A DNA stretch of 64,000 bases from Trebouxia sp. TZW2008. Lineage: Eukaryota > Chlorophyta > Trebouxiophyceae > Trebouxiales > Trebouxiaceae. Positions 1 to 11,300 of this stretch are shown piece after piece (the stretch's first letter is position 1; each line of letters begins with the position of its first letter). The notes under the pieces are model-generated. The model did no database searches, was not told where the DNA came from, and worked only from the letters and a program-made list of their open reading frames with translations. The DNA lies in the NCBI GenBank assembly GCA_002118135.1, contig BDIU01000033.1, positions 62,001-126,000 on the forward strand. The letters are read 5' to 3'. Both the position numbers and the translations under genes were made by a program.

Positions 1-2947
1 TGCCAGGTTTTCTGTAGGGTCTTCCTCCCTGACTGATGCCAAGCCTTGTAGACCAGAGTTGCGAGCAGTTCTGATGCCTGGCACATTCCCTTGTCCTGCT
101 GCTGCATCTGTTTGAGCCTGATTGTGCTGCTGTGCCAATCGTTGATGCTGTTCTGTGAATGATTGTGATGACGCGCGGTCCAGAGCTTGCTGTATCCTGG
201 ATCCTGATCGCTGCCGGCTGAAAGAGCGCCGCAGCTGTGAAGCCTGTGTCTTGCGCCTGTGAGCACATTGGGCACAATCAGAGATATTTCAATGCACATG
301 CAAGACCAAATGTGGCTTCCATTCGCTTGACAACCATTGACTGCCACACACTACATTGCCAGTAAAGCTGCTGTTCACTTAATTCAAGCCTAGCTGAGCC
401 CATGGAGCTTGTCTCAACAAGTGCACAACAAATGCACTTAATTCAAGCCTAGCTGAGCCCATGGAGCTTGTCTCAACATGTGCACAACAAATGCACTTAA
501 TTCAAGCCTAGCTGAGCCCATGGAGCTTGTCTCAACGTGTGCACAACAAATGCATTAATCAAGGCAGAACATGCAAACAGCACATATCTTTGTCGCATAC
601 TGCATGACAAAAGGCACCAACTCATTCCCGACTCAAGCACCTGTGAAGCACGATGATCACCATACCAGCTTGCATGCAGCAATGCTGTGATAATGCACAT
701 GTCATCAAACAGGCAAGAAGATCAGGGAGTGGACTGCACACCTGACAGCATTGTAGTGGATGGGCGCAATGTAGGTGATAAACACCTCTGCAGCCTTTTT
801 GGGCTGAGCCTCAGGCTCATACCGCATGAACCAATGCTGCTGATCACTGGTGATGACATTGATGACAATGCCATACGCCTCACATAGCGCTCTCTGCATC
901 ATGCACAGGAAGACAGGTCGGCATTCATGCTGATAGAACAAGTGGGCATGCAATCAAATTGTGACTATGGTCTCGGTAAAGCTTTGCCTGCTTCCTCTAT
1001 ATGCTTCCAAGTAGTTTACGTCAGCAGGCCTTTTATGTGAATGCTGCAAGAGGTGCAAAAGGAGACCAGACTGCAGATCTGATCAGCCCCAGCAGCCAAA
1101 CAACCCTCAGCAAACGTCTACAGCAACCTGCAGCCGGGCTGTGACACAGTAAGAGACACAAACAGGAACAGGATAGCTGTGCATCACGTGCCATGATAGC
1201 TCAGTGAGCCAGACTATAGGCAGTGCAGAAATGCCATAAGATTGCGTATCAAGCTACCAGCAGTGAAGGAAAATTGTCTAACTATCAAAGCTGTGCATTG
1301 GAATGGAGTTGCCTTGCTGCTTGGTGTCATTGCTGACATGGCCAATGGCGTCTGTTTGAATCAATTTTGGCAGCTCGACATGCGTGTATGTAGAGGATAA
1401 CGACAAGGATGCCAGAGCACAATGCCAGCGCTCACCAGGGTGAGCTCATCACCCCAGCTCTCATGCTGTGACATTTCTTTCAACCAGCCATCCATGTCAT
1501 CCCCTACGAACGCCTCAAAGTCTGACCGGTGATCCCGCATGTATTGCACAGCCTTTCGCCTGACAGCTCTGTGATATGCTTCTGTGCCAAACAAGCCATA
1601 AGAGATGGACCGAAACTGCAGCATGCAGTCAGGTGTCGATCAGTGCAGCATTTGGTCTTCTGGTAAAGCCAGACAGCCTTGTGGTATGCTTCTATGCCAA
1701 ACAAGCCATGAGAAATGGATTGGAACTGCATCAGGCAGTCAAATGTTAGCCAAACATGCAGCATATGAGACTGTCACAGTCTGGTACAGCAACAATCCTT
1801 CAGGAGGGCACAAGGGCGTACTGTCCACACAGAGCATAAACAGCTGTGCAGGAAGGCTTGTGTGCATGGGACACAAGTGCACAGACTTCTCAAAGATTGC
1901 AGACAACAGCAGATGGTTGTGCACTATCAATCTATGCATGCACAACAAGCACTTGCCGTGTGCGCCTGGCAATGCTGACATCAGCTAGGAGACGTGTCAT
2001 TGATGCAAGACCTGCCAGATTGGAAAATGGTCTCACCTGGCAAGCACCGTCAGAGCCCATGATGAACATGTCTAGTTTCAGCTTGTCAAGCCGCTGGTCT
2101 AGTCTCTGCTCATGACTCAGCAAATCTGAGTCCCAAGTTTTGTGGGTTGAGTTCTCCTTTTCCTCTTCTATTGCTTCTTCTAGATTCTGCCGGCTTTGTG
2201 TCCACAGATCAGTCTTCTTCAAGCTACCTGCCAGCAAAGCAAGACAAGCAAAGTCATCGTAAGGTAACTGCTGTACAAAAACAGGCGCTGCAATGGCTGA
2301 GGCCCTGCAATGTAGGGCTGCTGTCAATGCAAGCTGCTCTTGCAGAGCAGCGCATGAGACTCAGCAATCGATCTTGAGTCTGTTGACTTTGGGTGAGGTC
2401 ATCACAAGTAGCAATGCCAAGCTGCAGGCACGCACCGTTGACTTGGGGAGCATCTAATACTGGAGCTACTGAGGCAACTCTCCTAAAGTTTGTGGATGGC
2501 TCGCGCTGTGCTTGACCTTGATGGCGTTTGTTTCTGTGCAAAAAGTGGACTGTGGCATGAGATCTGCCCTGCACCACAGACGGCGCAACCTGTCAGCTGG
2601 CAAACTATAGCACAAATCTGAGTTGGTGACACAATTGCCTTGCAGATGAAAACCAATTCTGGCTTCCAGACCATGCAAGCCTTCTGGGACGGCGCCACAA
2701 AAGCTAAGCAATGAGAGTGACGGCAGTTGCGACAAGCCTTTCGCCGTTGTGAGCTTACTGCGGTGGTTGGAGCCTCGAAGCCGCGCAGTCCTGTCAGGAC
2801 CTCCTGTGAAAATCTATTCTGCTTGTCGGTGAACATGACCTCCGGTGGCTCGGCGTCTTCATAGTATACATTGCCTTTGCCAAGTTGAGGACTCGGGGAA
2901 AAACAGTTACAGAAACTCATAACGCGAGATCTCTTTTCAGACGTCAA
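1..2947 (-). CDS. OTU-domain cysteine protease (deubiquitinase), 3' end outside window
   Basis: Six exons were joined with consistent phase: 2947-2759, 2589-2436, 2227-2037, 1615-1436, 893-742 and 256-1 (continues off the window). An OTU peptidase cleaves ubiquitin from substrates. Exon 3 has an acidic, probably coiled-coil stretch and ends in SDGACQ. Exon 4 opens with FRSISYGLFG, giving the catalytic loop D174-G-A-C177 (canonical DGNC). The core continues with WGDELTL and AYGIVINVITSD. The catalytic His is H284 in IAPIHYNAV. The last exon is Q/S-rich, basic and probably disordered. The layout resembles plant OTU9-12-type proteins. The start is the first ATG of the reading frame; a second Met is at residue 10. 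It is head-to-head with MIS12. What is seen: the motifs and frame. What is inferred: DUB activity and the exact N terminus. Confidence 0.86.
376..553. repeat. 59-bp tandem repeat, 3 copies
   Basis: Three nearly identical 59-bp units, each containing GAGCCCATGGAGCTTGTC, lie inside intron 5 of the OTU gene (257-741). Differences are single bases, so the array is young. No coding or splice function is visible. Confidence 0.9.
1671..1730 (-). repeat. Decoy copy of the head of OTU exon 4
   Basis: Read on minus, an AG at 1727-1726 is followed by FQSISHGLFGIEAYHKAVW, a diverged copy of the true exon 4 head (FRSISYGLFGTEAYHRAV, starting at 1615). The copy is 110 bp upstream, inside intron 3, keeps its acceptor, and lacks the rest of the exon. 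The complete downstream copy is taken as the real exon. Confidence 0.85.
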
Positions 2948-3615
2948 GCCAGCAAATCACAGCCGTCCTAGGAGCAGTCGTGACTCAAGTTCAACTTACA
3001 ATGATAATTCCGTAGCTCTGCGCAAGTAAAGCCGCGGCGCGCTCGGCGATCAGCGACACCCGAGCTACACATGGAAGCTGGGAATCTGACATGACACAAG
3101 TTACTGCATGCTGTACTGCATGGCTTGCACTTGAATGCAAATGTGATCAGTTTGCGTGGTGTCATACTTTGCATGCACACATACTCGGGGTCAGAGTGCT
3201 CGTCTACCTGGCGAGCAGTGCATTACATAATTGCATAATGTGTACGCATGGGCATTGTGCAATGCATAATTCGACTGCAGTTCTGGCAACCCCTCGGCAT
3301 TGACCTCAAAAGCTACTGAAACATGACCTCAGGCTTGTGCTGAATGAACAGGGAGCGTTTACACAGCATATGCATGACCTGCAATTTCATTTCAGACAGT
3401 CTGTTGCTTGACTTCATAGTAGACGTGGTTGGTCCCGGGGATTTCGCTTGACATTTTGAATTCGTCAAATATCTCATGCAGTTGGTTCAGCGCTTCGTCG
3501 AGCTTACACACCGGACCAGCGTCAAGCAATTGACCCTCACACAGACAGCGAAGTCTTTGGTTGGGGAGTCGGCAGTTCTAGCTTGCAGCGTATCGGCTGG
3601 AGTCTGTGCTGTGAA
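2948..3615. promoter_or_regulatory. Shared 5' region of OTU (-) and MIS12 (+)
   Basis: 668 bp separate the two divergent start codons, so both promoters and 5' leaders must lie here. I see no TATA box or other named element. Short plus-strand reading frames (for example one ending at 3694) are not in the MIS12 frame and are not called. Confidence 0.5.
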
Positions 3616-5553
3616 ATGGAAGTTGCTCGACAAAGCCCTGGCGACGCACATCAGTCACAGCAGAGCTTGCTCAACATCAGTCCATCCGAGATAGTCAATG
3701 ACATCTCCAACGCTGTATGCCTGACAGCTTGCGCCATATCTTTCGCCTGACTTGTACACAAGCTGAACGCTGAAGGCCACTGCAGGTCCATGAGTACTGT
3801 GCGCAAGGAATTGGTGCCATGGAAGAGTGAGTTTGTGGCTTTGGCATATGCACTGACATTCATGAAAGCATGGCAACACAGCTTTGTTTCTGGCAGGTGT
3901 GCAGCTGCTTCACTATCGCTAGAAAGGGAGCAGCTTGACAGCCTTTTGCAGGTGATGTAACAGCTAGGCTGCAGCAACAAACCTTGATCATGCACTCAAA
4001 AAACATTGCTTTATCCGCTGCATATGCTTTGCATTGCTGCAGGGAACAGCACAGATATACCAGACCCTCCAAAGCCGGCTCACTCTTCAGCTGCAAAACT
4101 TTGAACAGTATGCCACTGAGACCTGCTTGCACATCCCAGTAGGACTGATCACAACTGAGGTAAAGTGTAATGTATAGATGCGTATGAGTCTGATGCAGCA
4201 ATCAAGGCAGCAAGTGGACATTGCGGTACAGGTTGAGCCACCTTGCACGAGCGAGCAGCATGACGATGCAGCAGAAGGCCACCTTGACCTACAGCTGGCT
4301 AGTCTTAGGCAGCAGATTGTCAAGGTATGAAGCATTGAGAGCTCTTGAGCTTCTGCTAGGAGGTGCCATGCTGAGCATTGCCACAAAGTAAGGCTGCAAA
4401 CACTTGACTGCAGACTCAGAGGAGACAGCGTCAGGTTCGGCAGGAGATTGCAAGGCTGGAGCAAGAAGTTGTCGCTTGTGGTATGCAAACTTACCAAACA
4501 TTGCTCTTGCACCTCATGCTGGCTGTTTCCAATGCAGCCAAGATGATTTCTGGGAAGCATGGCAAGCAAGCAACACAAGTTGCATGTAGTCAAATTTATA
4601 TGCTACAGCCAGCAGCAGAAGCCACTTGACTCGCGCCTCTGCAGTCAGTGCAAGCAAAACAAAGCACATGTCATTATTGAAACTCGGTTGTCACTTCCGC
4701 ATCAGAGCATCTGTGACACACTACACGCCTGAGTCGATTGGCTATGCAAATGCCGCACAGCTTTGCAAATGATATGAGATTGAAATTTGCTGCTTCTTTA
4801 TGCTGATGCATCTGCACTAGCTTGTATGTCATGCTGACAGCGCGCGTGCAGCACCATGTACCATTTTCAAGATCTTCTTGCAGGCAGTGCAGCGCAGCTT
4901 GCTGCAATAGCGGCTGCATCTGATCCAGAAAAGGAAAATCTTGCAGCAGGCGCTTCAGCTATGGTGAATGCAGCTTTGCGTCTCCAGCCCTTGATGGCAA
5001 GAGCAACAAAGCTGAGAACCATGGATAAATCAGCAGCTACTGGAAACAATGGTGAGCACAATTACTGACCATGCTGCTCAGCTTGAGCCTGGATCTGCAT
5101 GCGTGATGCTTTGGCATGTCATGACAGCATTGTTTGGCCATGTGATGACATTCATGTGGGTTTGACAACATGAACTTTGACCTGTATTGCAGCTGGTGTC
5201 ATAGCAGAAGCTGAGATAATCAAGCAGGAGGCCCTTGTACAAATGCTACCCACTCACAAATTACACAGTGTGGCAGAAGCATTGCAAACATTGGTTGCAG
5301 CAACTGAACAGAATGGGACAGGTAACAGTCAGATCTTCATTTCAAAGTGAATTTTGTTGCTAGCATGCATGCCACATTTATTGTGAGACCTGCACCAGCC
5401 TTGCTTGCAGCAAAATTGACTTTGTGTCAGCAAATGTAGTTTTGTCAGGCTAAAAAATGACCCACACATCTGATGGGCAGCCACAAGGGCATGTAGTTCT
5501 GTCAGGTTAAAGAGTGACGCCACACATCTGTTGCACTTGCAGATGCTCAGTAG
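3616..5553 (+). CDS. MIS12: MIS12 kinetochore complex subunit
   Basis: Nine exons, phase-consistent: 3616-3714, 3786-3826, 3897-3951, 4043-4159, 4232-4324, 4414-4480, 4884-5051, 5193-5321, 5543-5553; 780 nt, 259 aa. MIS12 is a core subunit of the MIND/MIS12 complex that ties centromeric CENP-C to the NDC80 complex. The family pattern is visible. It has an N-terminal [13 protein letters not shown] helix (compare plant NPQLFINE). The helix [18 protein letters not shown] (about residues 84-101) matches the Mis12 box in which FE.Y is followed by IP and G. An acidic stretch follows, then [13 protein letters not shown] and a coiled coil ([11 protein letters not shown]). Length suits the family. The ATG at 3616 is the only in-frame start feeding the conserved helix. 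Without the splicing no long frame shows. It is tail-to-tail with QC, and its last 11 coding bases lie within the QC terminal exon. The family call rests on pattern, not an alignment score. Confidence 0.82.
5378..5383 (-). terminator. Possible QC polyadenylation signal
   Basis: AATAAA on minus, about 125 nt past the QC stop, inside MIS12 intron 8. If used, the QC transcript would overlap the MIS12 3' end antisense. Position and hexamer are seen; use is inferred. Confidence 0.3.
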
Positions 5554-7777
5554 GAGACATCTGAAGCTTGGTGATCTGAGTCTTGACCTCATACATCTTG
5601 GGCCAGCATTTGCCAGTGATGAACAACCTCTTGTTGACATTGTCATATGCTATCCCTGCAACAAACATGAAGCCTGGAATCGCAGCAAACTACTGTGCAA
5701 CTGCATGCATGCAGCAGAATCAAACTGTGAGTCTTGTTCTGCCACTCAGCACATCAATTGGCATCATACACAAAGCCTAAAATTGCAGCACGTTGTTTGT
5801 CGTGATGCACATACAGCAGACTGAGCCTGTGCAAACTTCAATTTACGATTCAGGACATCAACAGGCATCATACACAGAGCCTGAAAGGCAGCACACTGCT
5901 CATCACGTGCACATTCAGCACACTGAGCCTGTGCAAGCTTTGCCGTGCCCTTCAGGAGCTTGATGAGCATCGTACACAAAGCCTGAGATTGCAGCACAAT
6001 TGTTTCTCACAATGCACATGCAGCAGACTGAGCTCATGTGAGCTGTGCCCTACCGTTCAAAACATCAATTGGCAAAGGCTGCGCAGGCGATTGTGACAGC
6101 AGCTGATTCCGTAAACCGGTGAATAGTACCCAGCCCCTGCATTGCAATCCCCCTTCATCTGGCCTCATTATTACATATGCATAGCCATTATAAAGGAACC
6201 AGCAAAACTGGAAGCAGCAATGCCGTAGCACAAGACCTGAAATCAAAGTGCTTAAGCAAGTGAAAACAGCATACGTACCTCACTTTCCCAGACAAAGGAT
6301 CAATTTTGGCTATACATTCTGTCATCCATACATTGGCCCAGATCTCATTGTTGATAAACTCCAGCTGCACAGCACAGTCATTTCAGTGGAAGTTACTCAA
6401 CTGCTGCTCTTTGCAAAAGCAGATAAGAGACTGGCTGTTGCATCTTATTCACAGACTCATCCACTCAGCATTTGTGTGACAACAAGCTCGTACTGCTGGA
6501 CCAGTAAACATGCATTTCAAGGTCTGAAAGGAAGGATTGCTTTACGACATGCAGAGGGCCTGCTTGTCTCTGCAAGTGTTCTTATGACATGCATTTTTAC
6601 CTCATTCAGCATAGGTACTGGCTTGCCATTGTCATTCACTGCCACTGATCTCACCAGCTGCAAGGTGTTTTGGTCAAGAAATGAAATGTTTGCACTGCCA
6701 TCACTGACAATCAGATGTCGCCCGTCTGTCGTGGCGCCCCACCCATCCTTCAATGGGTCGTATTGCATTGTGGATTTGGTGAAATCATTGACATCATAAA
6801 AGTATGTTTTGCCAGAAAGCCAGGTGAGTTGAAAAAGCCTGCAGCATGAGCAAACTTTGCCCTCAATCACGACTGCAGCAAGCTGGAACAAGCACTTACA
6901 CCTGTCAATCACAGGAATTGCATGTTTGCATGCAAGCAGTGTGGCGTCTACGCGACTGCGTTGTGTCAGCAGTACAACAGATGATTTGGTGTTTCATGAG
7001 CATACAGCAGGACTATGCCACTGGCTACCTGGACCCAAGCTTGACCAAGCCTTCACCAAAGTCTGACGCAGGCAGCGCTTGTGAGCGCAGGACTCTGCCA
7101 CTGACTACATCAACTTCTCGTACTGTAGACTGTCCATACAAACCTGCAAACAGGTGCACTGCAAATTGATGCCAACTGTCTGCAGAGGATCTTACTTTGG
7201 CCAAATTGCATCCAGCAAGTAAGGAACGCACACAGGTTGATGCTTCAGAGCATCTTGACACCTGACCTGTGGATTCCCAGAAAATGTCTTGACAGGAGCT
7301 GGCATCTGTGGAATTGCAGATTCGGTCATACTCTAGGCCTTGCGTGAAGGCGTTGGGGTCATGTGGATAAGTCTGAGCAGTCGAAGGCTCATTTCAGTCA
7401 GTTGATCATGTGCCTGACAAGTCCTGTTGATGGAGGAACTTGGGTGAAGCTTATGTTACCTGAATAATGCTGTAATTTGAAAGGCTGGATGTGATTTCTG
7501 AGCGTATATTGCCCCGCCTCCTTGGCAATCTGCTAGTCTGAGCTTGTCCTGTGCTGAACCAGACTATAAACACCAGTATGCCCTATACCAGCAAAGGGTG
7601 TCCATCAGCAAACAAGGCAGTGCAGTGCACTGCAACGCGAAGCAACAATGACAACGAGCTCACCAGCACACAGGCGACTGACACGGGCATAAAGGTCTTT
7701 TTACTTGTACTTTCTACTTGCGTTGCCGGCTTGTCTGCGGCGACTGCTCTTCTGGCATGTGCCTTGGACCGGGACAT
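5507..7777 (-). CDS. Glutaminyl-peptide cyclotransferase (plant-type QC)
   Basis: Eight exons: 7777-7589, 7537-7460, 7372-7267, 7143-7029, 6838-6601, 6364-6279, 6136-6054, 5655-5507; 1044 nt, 347 aa. QC converts N-terminal Gln to pyroglutamate. This is the plant/bacterial beta-propeller type, not the zinc type of animals. Residues 29-50 form one hydrophobic segment after a basic N terminus, so a type II membrane or secretory-pathway protein is likely. Family signatures in order: [84 protein letters not shown] and a C-terminal [15 protein letters not shown]. All are expected of the plant family and none is missing. Length is close to the usual 320 or so. Intron 7 holds decoy copies of the exon 7 tail. 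Confidence 0.95.
5748..6053 (-). repeat. Three decoy copies of the QC exon 7 tail
   Basis: Intron 7 of QC is largely a tandem array with a period of about 103 bp (units near 5748, 5850 and 5952, before the real tail near 6057). Each unit repeats the last codons of exon 7 (true: PIDVLNG at the donor 6053) plus following intron. Copies read MPVDVLN or similar and have lost a clean GT donor. Confidence 0.85.
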
Positions 7778-8381
7778 GTGTATCGGGTGCAGCTTGCGGC
7801 CATGCCCCGAACCGTCCTGAGATCGACGCCCTTGACAGAAAGTCTATGTACAGCGTCAAGTGATCTCGCTTACCAATCCGCTCTACGATCTGATACAAGT
7901 CTTCAGCTACAAAATGCAAGCGGTAGATGCTCTTGCAGGCCCTCGCACGGCCCTTCCGCTCCTCGATGCAGAGCTTCTGTCGACACAAGCAGTCGCTCCA
8001 GAACCAAGATTTGTCATAAACTATCACCATTCACACTACTGCTGCATGCTTTTCGTTTCTCCCACATTTCAATGGCCGCTTGGGCAAGAAGTGTCTGTGC
8101 ACACCTGCAACAGTCAAATCTCAAACAGCATTACATGACGAAATTTTCGTCAAGAGGATGACAGTGAGTGATCTTCAATGACGTTGACAGCAGGAAGCAT
8201 TCGTCTGTGTCTAAGCTGTGAAGCATTTCGTCAGCGTGCGGTCTGGAGTCAAGAAAAGCACTGATTGCATGAAGATAAGCTGAGGGCCAATTGCAATATG
8301 ACTGCAACATGAAATCCAGCAACATGAGCATGTTGCTGACTTTGGTCTGGACCGAACAAGAGACGTTTGTTGTTGGGTCAT
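7778..8381. other. Intergenic: QC 5' region and NUP155 3' region
   Basis: 604 bp between the QC start and the NUP155 stop, both genes on minus. It must contain the NUP155 3' UTR and the QC promoter. A TGTAA motif on minus (8135-8131), about 250 nt past the NUP155 stop, matches the polyadenylation signal usual in chlorophytes. A 147-codon plus-strand frame at 7718-8161 has no recognisable motif and is not called. Confidence 0.5.
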
Positions 8382-11300
8382 CTACGCAGCTTTCTGCAAG
8401 GCAGGCGCGAGCTCGCTGCTGAACTCGTCAAACAGCTGCTGTACGGCCTGCTTGCCTGCATGCTGCAATCTTGCAGCCTCTGAGCTGTAACTAGCGCACG
8501 CCTGAACTATCTCTGACAACTGCACGAGACAAGACAGAGGCTCTTCAGAAGCTGACAACAAAGCAATGCAGTTTGTGCAATGCAGCAAAGCAATGGCATC
8601 AAATGCTGAATGCGTGTGCTGTTGCCGCAATCTGTCAGGGCCGTGACCAAGACAATGATCCTCTGCATGCCTATGCCTGCTGGCAGACTGATGCTTACAA
8701 GCCATGCAAATTTTGTGGGGATGCATCCAAGACAGATGAGCGGTTGCGCCAAGTCTTATGTCATGCTCAACAATATACACTGGCCCCACCTCTGTTCTCT
8801 CTATCTGTCGGTACGACTGGTATTGGCATCGATGCCGCTGTTTGCGCATCTCTGCATGCCTCGCCAAAAGAACAGCATGCAGTGACTTGAGCACCCTGAT
8901 GCGCAGGACTGGGGCCCTCACATCAGGCTTGGAGGGGTCCCCTCCAGGGCGCCCCAGCAGCTGCTCATATGCTGCCTGCACAACAGCTGGCTCCTCCCCA
9001 CATGCCTGCAAGACAGTGAATGCTGTTGTCATTTCGCTGTAAGCACTGGATTGTTCGTGTTTTTTCTTTTGCTTACGACTGCTGGTCGGCTCATCCTTAC
9101 TGTTATCACTGTCGTCATAGATGCATCAATGCTGTAACGGGCATCTTAGCAGCACCCTCTTGTGATCATCAAGACCAGATTTCATCAATGCTTTGTCTGG
9201 CAGCTCAGCAGCTGATCATATGTTGCCTGCACAAGAGTTGGCATCTCCCCACACGCCTGTAAAGCAGCACCTGTTACAAGGCAGCTGCAACAGTTGTCTA
9301 GCGTTTCCATGTCAGGCAACTGACTGTACTTGCACAAAGCATGTGGAACAAGATGCTGGTGTTTAGTGGTGTAAGCATTACACATACCGGACAGCGTCTC
9401 ACATACTTGCATCAAAGCGCCTGCAAGAGCATTGTGGACGTCCGAGGTATGCTTTGACCCAAGGCACCCCTTGGAAACCACTTTGCTGTTGCAAATGCCC
9501 CAGTGCATTCTGATGACATCGCAAGTTTGCTGTCTTCAAGAGGGATTAAACAGCAGACCTCAATTATATGTCATGAATACCTGCACCAGAGCGGCTGCAA
9601 CAGCAGTGTAGACTTTGCAGCACCTTCAAAACCAGACCTTCAAAGTGCCTTGAAGAGCATACCGCTGTTGCAGACGCTCTCATGCCGTTTCTCATGACAA
9701 TTTTGTGAAGTCTGCTCTGTGCAAAAGGTGTTGTACAGCATGGCTCACACACATGCCATGATGCCCTGCACCAACTGCAGCAACCATGTGGTCTTCAAGA
9801 GGTGCTTTACGCTTTACACTCAAGGCACCCCTAAAAAGACTTTGATGCTGTTGCATACGCTTGGTGCAGGTTCTGGTGACATTGTCTGTGGAGTCTGCTC
9901 TTGACAAAAAGTACTTAACAAGATAGCTCACACACACGCCCTGATGCCCTGACATCGAACCTTGTAGAGGTGCTTCATGCTCTTTACTCAAGGCACCCTC
10001 AGCAATACCACCATGATGTTGCAGATGCCCAGGTACAGGTCCTCATGACATTTGGTTGGAAATTTTGCTGTCTTCAGGAGATATGCAACATCAAGTTACA
10101 CAGATGCACATCATGTTGACCTGCGCCAGAGCGTCTGCAACAGCAGTATAAGTTTCAAGGGTTTTTGATTGCAAGGTGTTGCTGACCTGTGCTGATTGGA
10201 CCAGACCTTCTTGGCTGCCTTATAGCATTCGTACAACATGTGCGACCGGCTGCAGGGCTGCACTTCTTCTTTTAGCTGCACATGTGGCATGAATGCCATA
10301 AGACAGTCAAGAAGGTTTGGTCTGGTCAGCACCCAGTTAACAATTCCTTGCAATCACAGATGCCTGTGTCACGTGTCATTGTCTATGACAAAATATGCAG
10401 TCCATTTGTTGCCAGCGCCTTGTCCTTTTGAGATGTTGCACCCAAGCACTTGTCTGTTCCAACCCAAGAGCAATGTGGGGCTTTCAAGGGTCATGTTGCG
10501 AAGACGACAGCAGGCGTACCTGCGCCAGAACATCTGCGAAAGTGGTTTGACAGGGCAGCGTGTAGAGGCAGTGACTGCAAGGAATTACTGACTGATCACA
10601 CCAGGCCTTCTTGGCAAGATCAAGGCACTCACCGCCCATGAGTGCCGCTCATGAGTGCCTGAAGGTAGCCAAAAAGGCCTGGTGACCAGCACCCAGTGAG
10701 CAAATCCTTGCGACCACAAACCACTGCATCACTTGTGTCTGTGTTGCATTGATGAGCCCATTTGGTTTGGGCGCCTTGTCCTTGTGAAGATGTTCACCCA
10801 AGCATGTGCTGGCTCCATCCTGAGAGCAGTTCGGGGTTGCCCAGAAGCATTTGTACAGAAATCGTCAGCCAAAGCTGCGTCATGGCATCATCGACAACAA
10901 AAAGATTTTGCAGGGACACATTGGTCTCATGGTGCCAAGCTCATGGGGGCCATGTGCGGGTGCAAAAACTCGCGTCACAGAAACATTGTCAGCCAAGCGT
11001 GCAACATGCCATTTGCAGCAGCAGTTGTATGCTTTTGTAGGAACAGGTTGTCCTCATGGGGCCATGCTGGTAAGAGCAATGTGTTGGTGCCCAAAACCAT
11101 TTTGCAGAGACCCTGTCATGCATACCAGCACCAGAGCGTCAATAACAACAGTGTGGCTTTCACAAGGTGCCTTGAACCATGCAATCAGGGCAAGCTTTCA
11201 AGGAACCCAAAGCTTGCCTTGGGTGCATCTTTTAAGGCACGTCTTGAAGATCACACCGTTATTGCAGGCACCTGGCTGCAGCTTTGTATGACTTGCATGT

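Noticed and set aside
7718..8161. Plus frame of 147 codons between QC and NUP155
   Set aside because: No domain, overlaps the QC first exon antisense, and composition is not that of a conserved protein.
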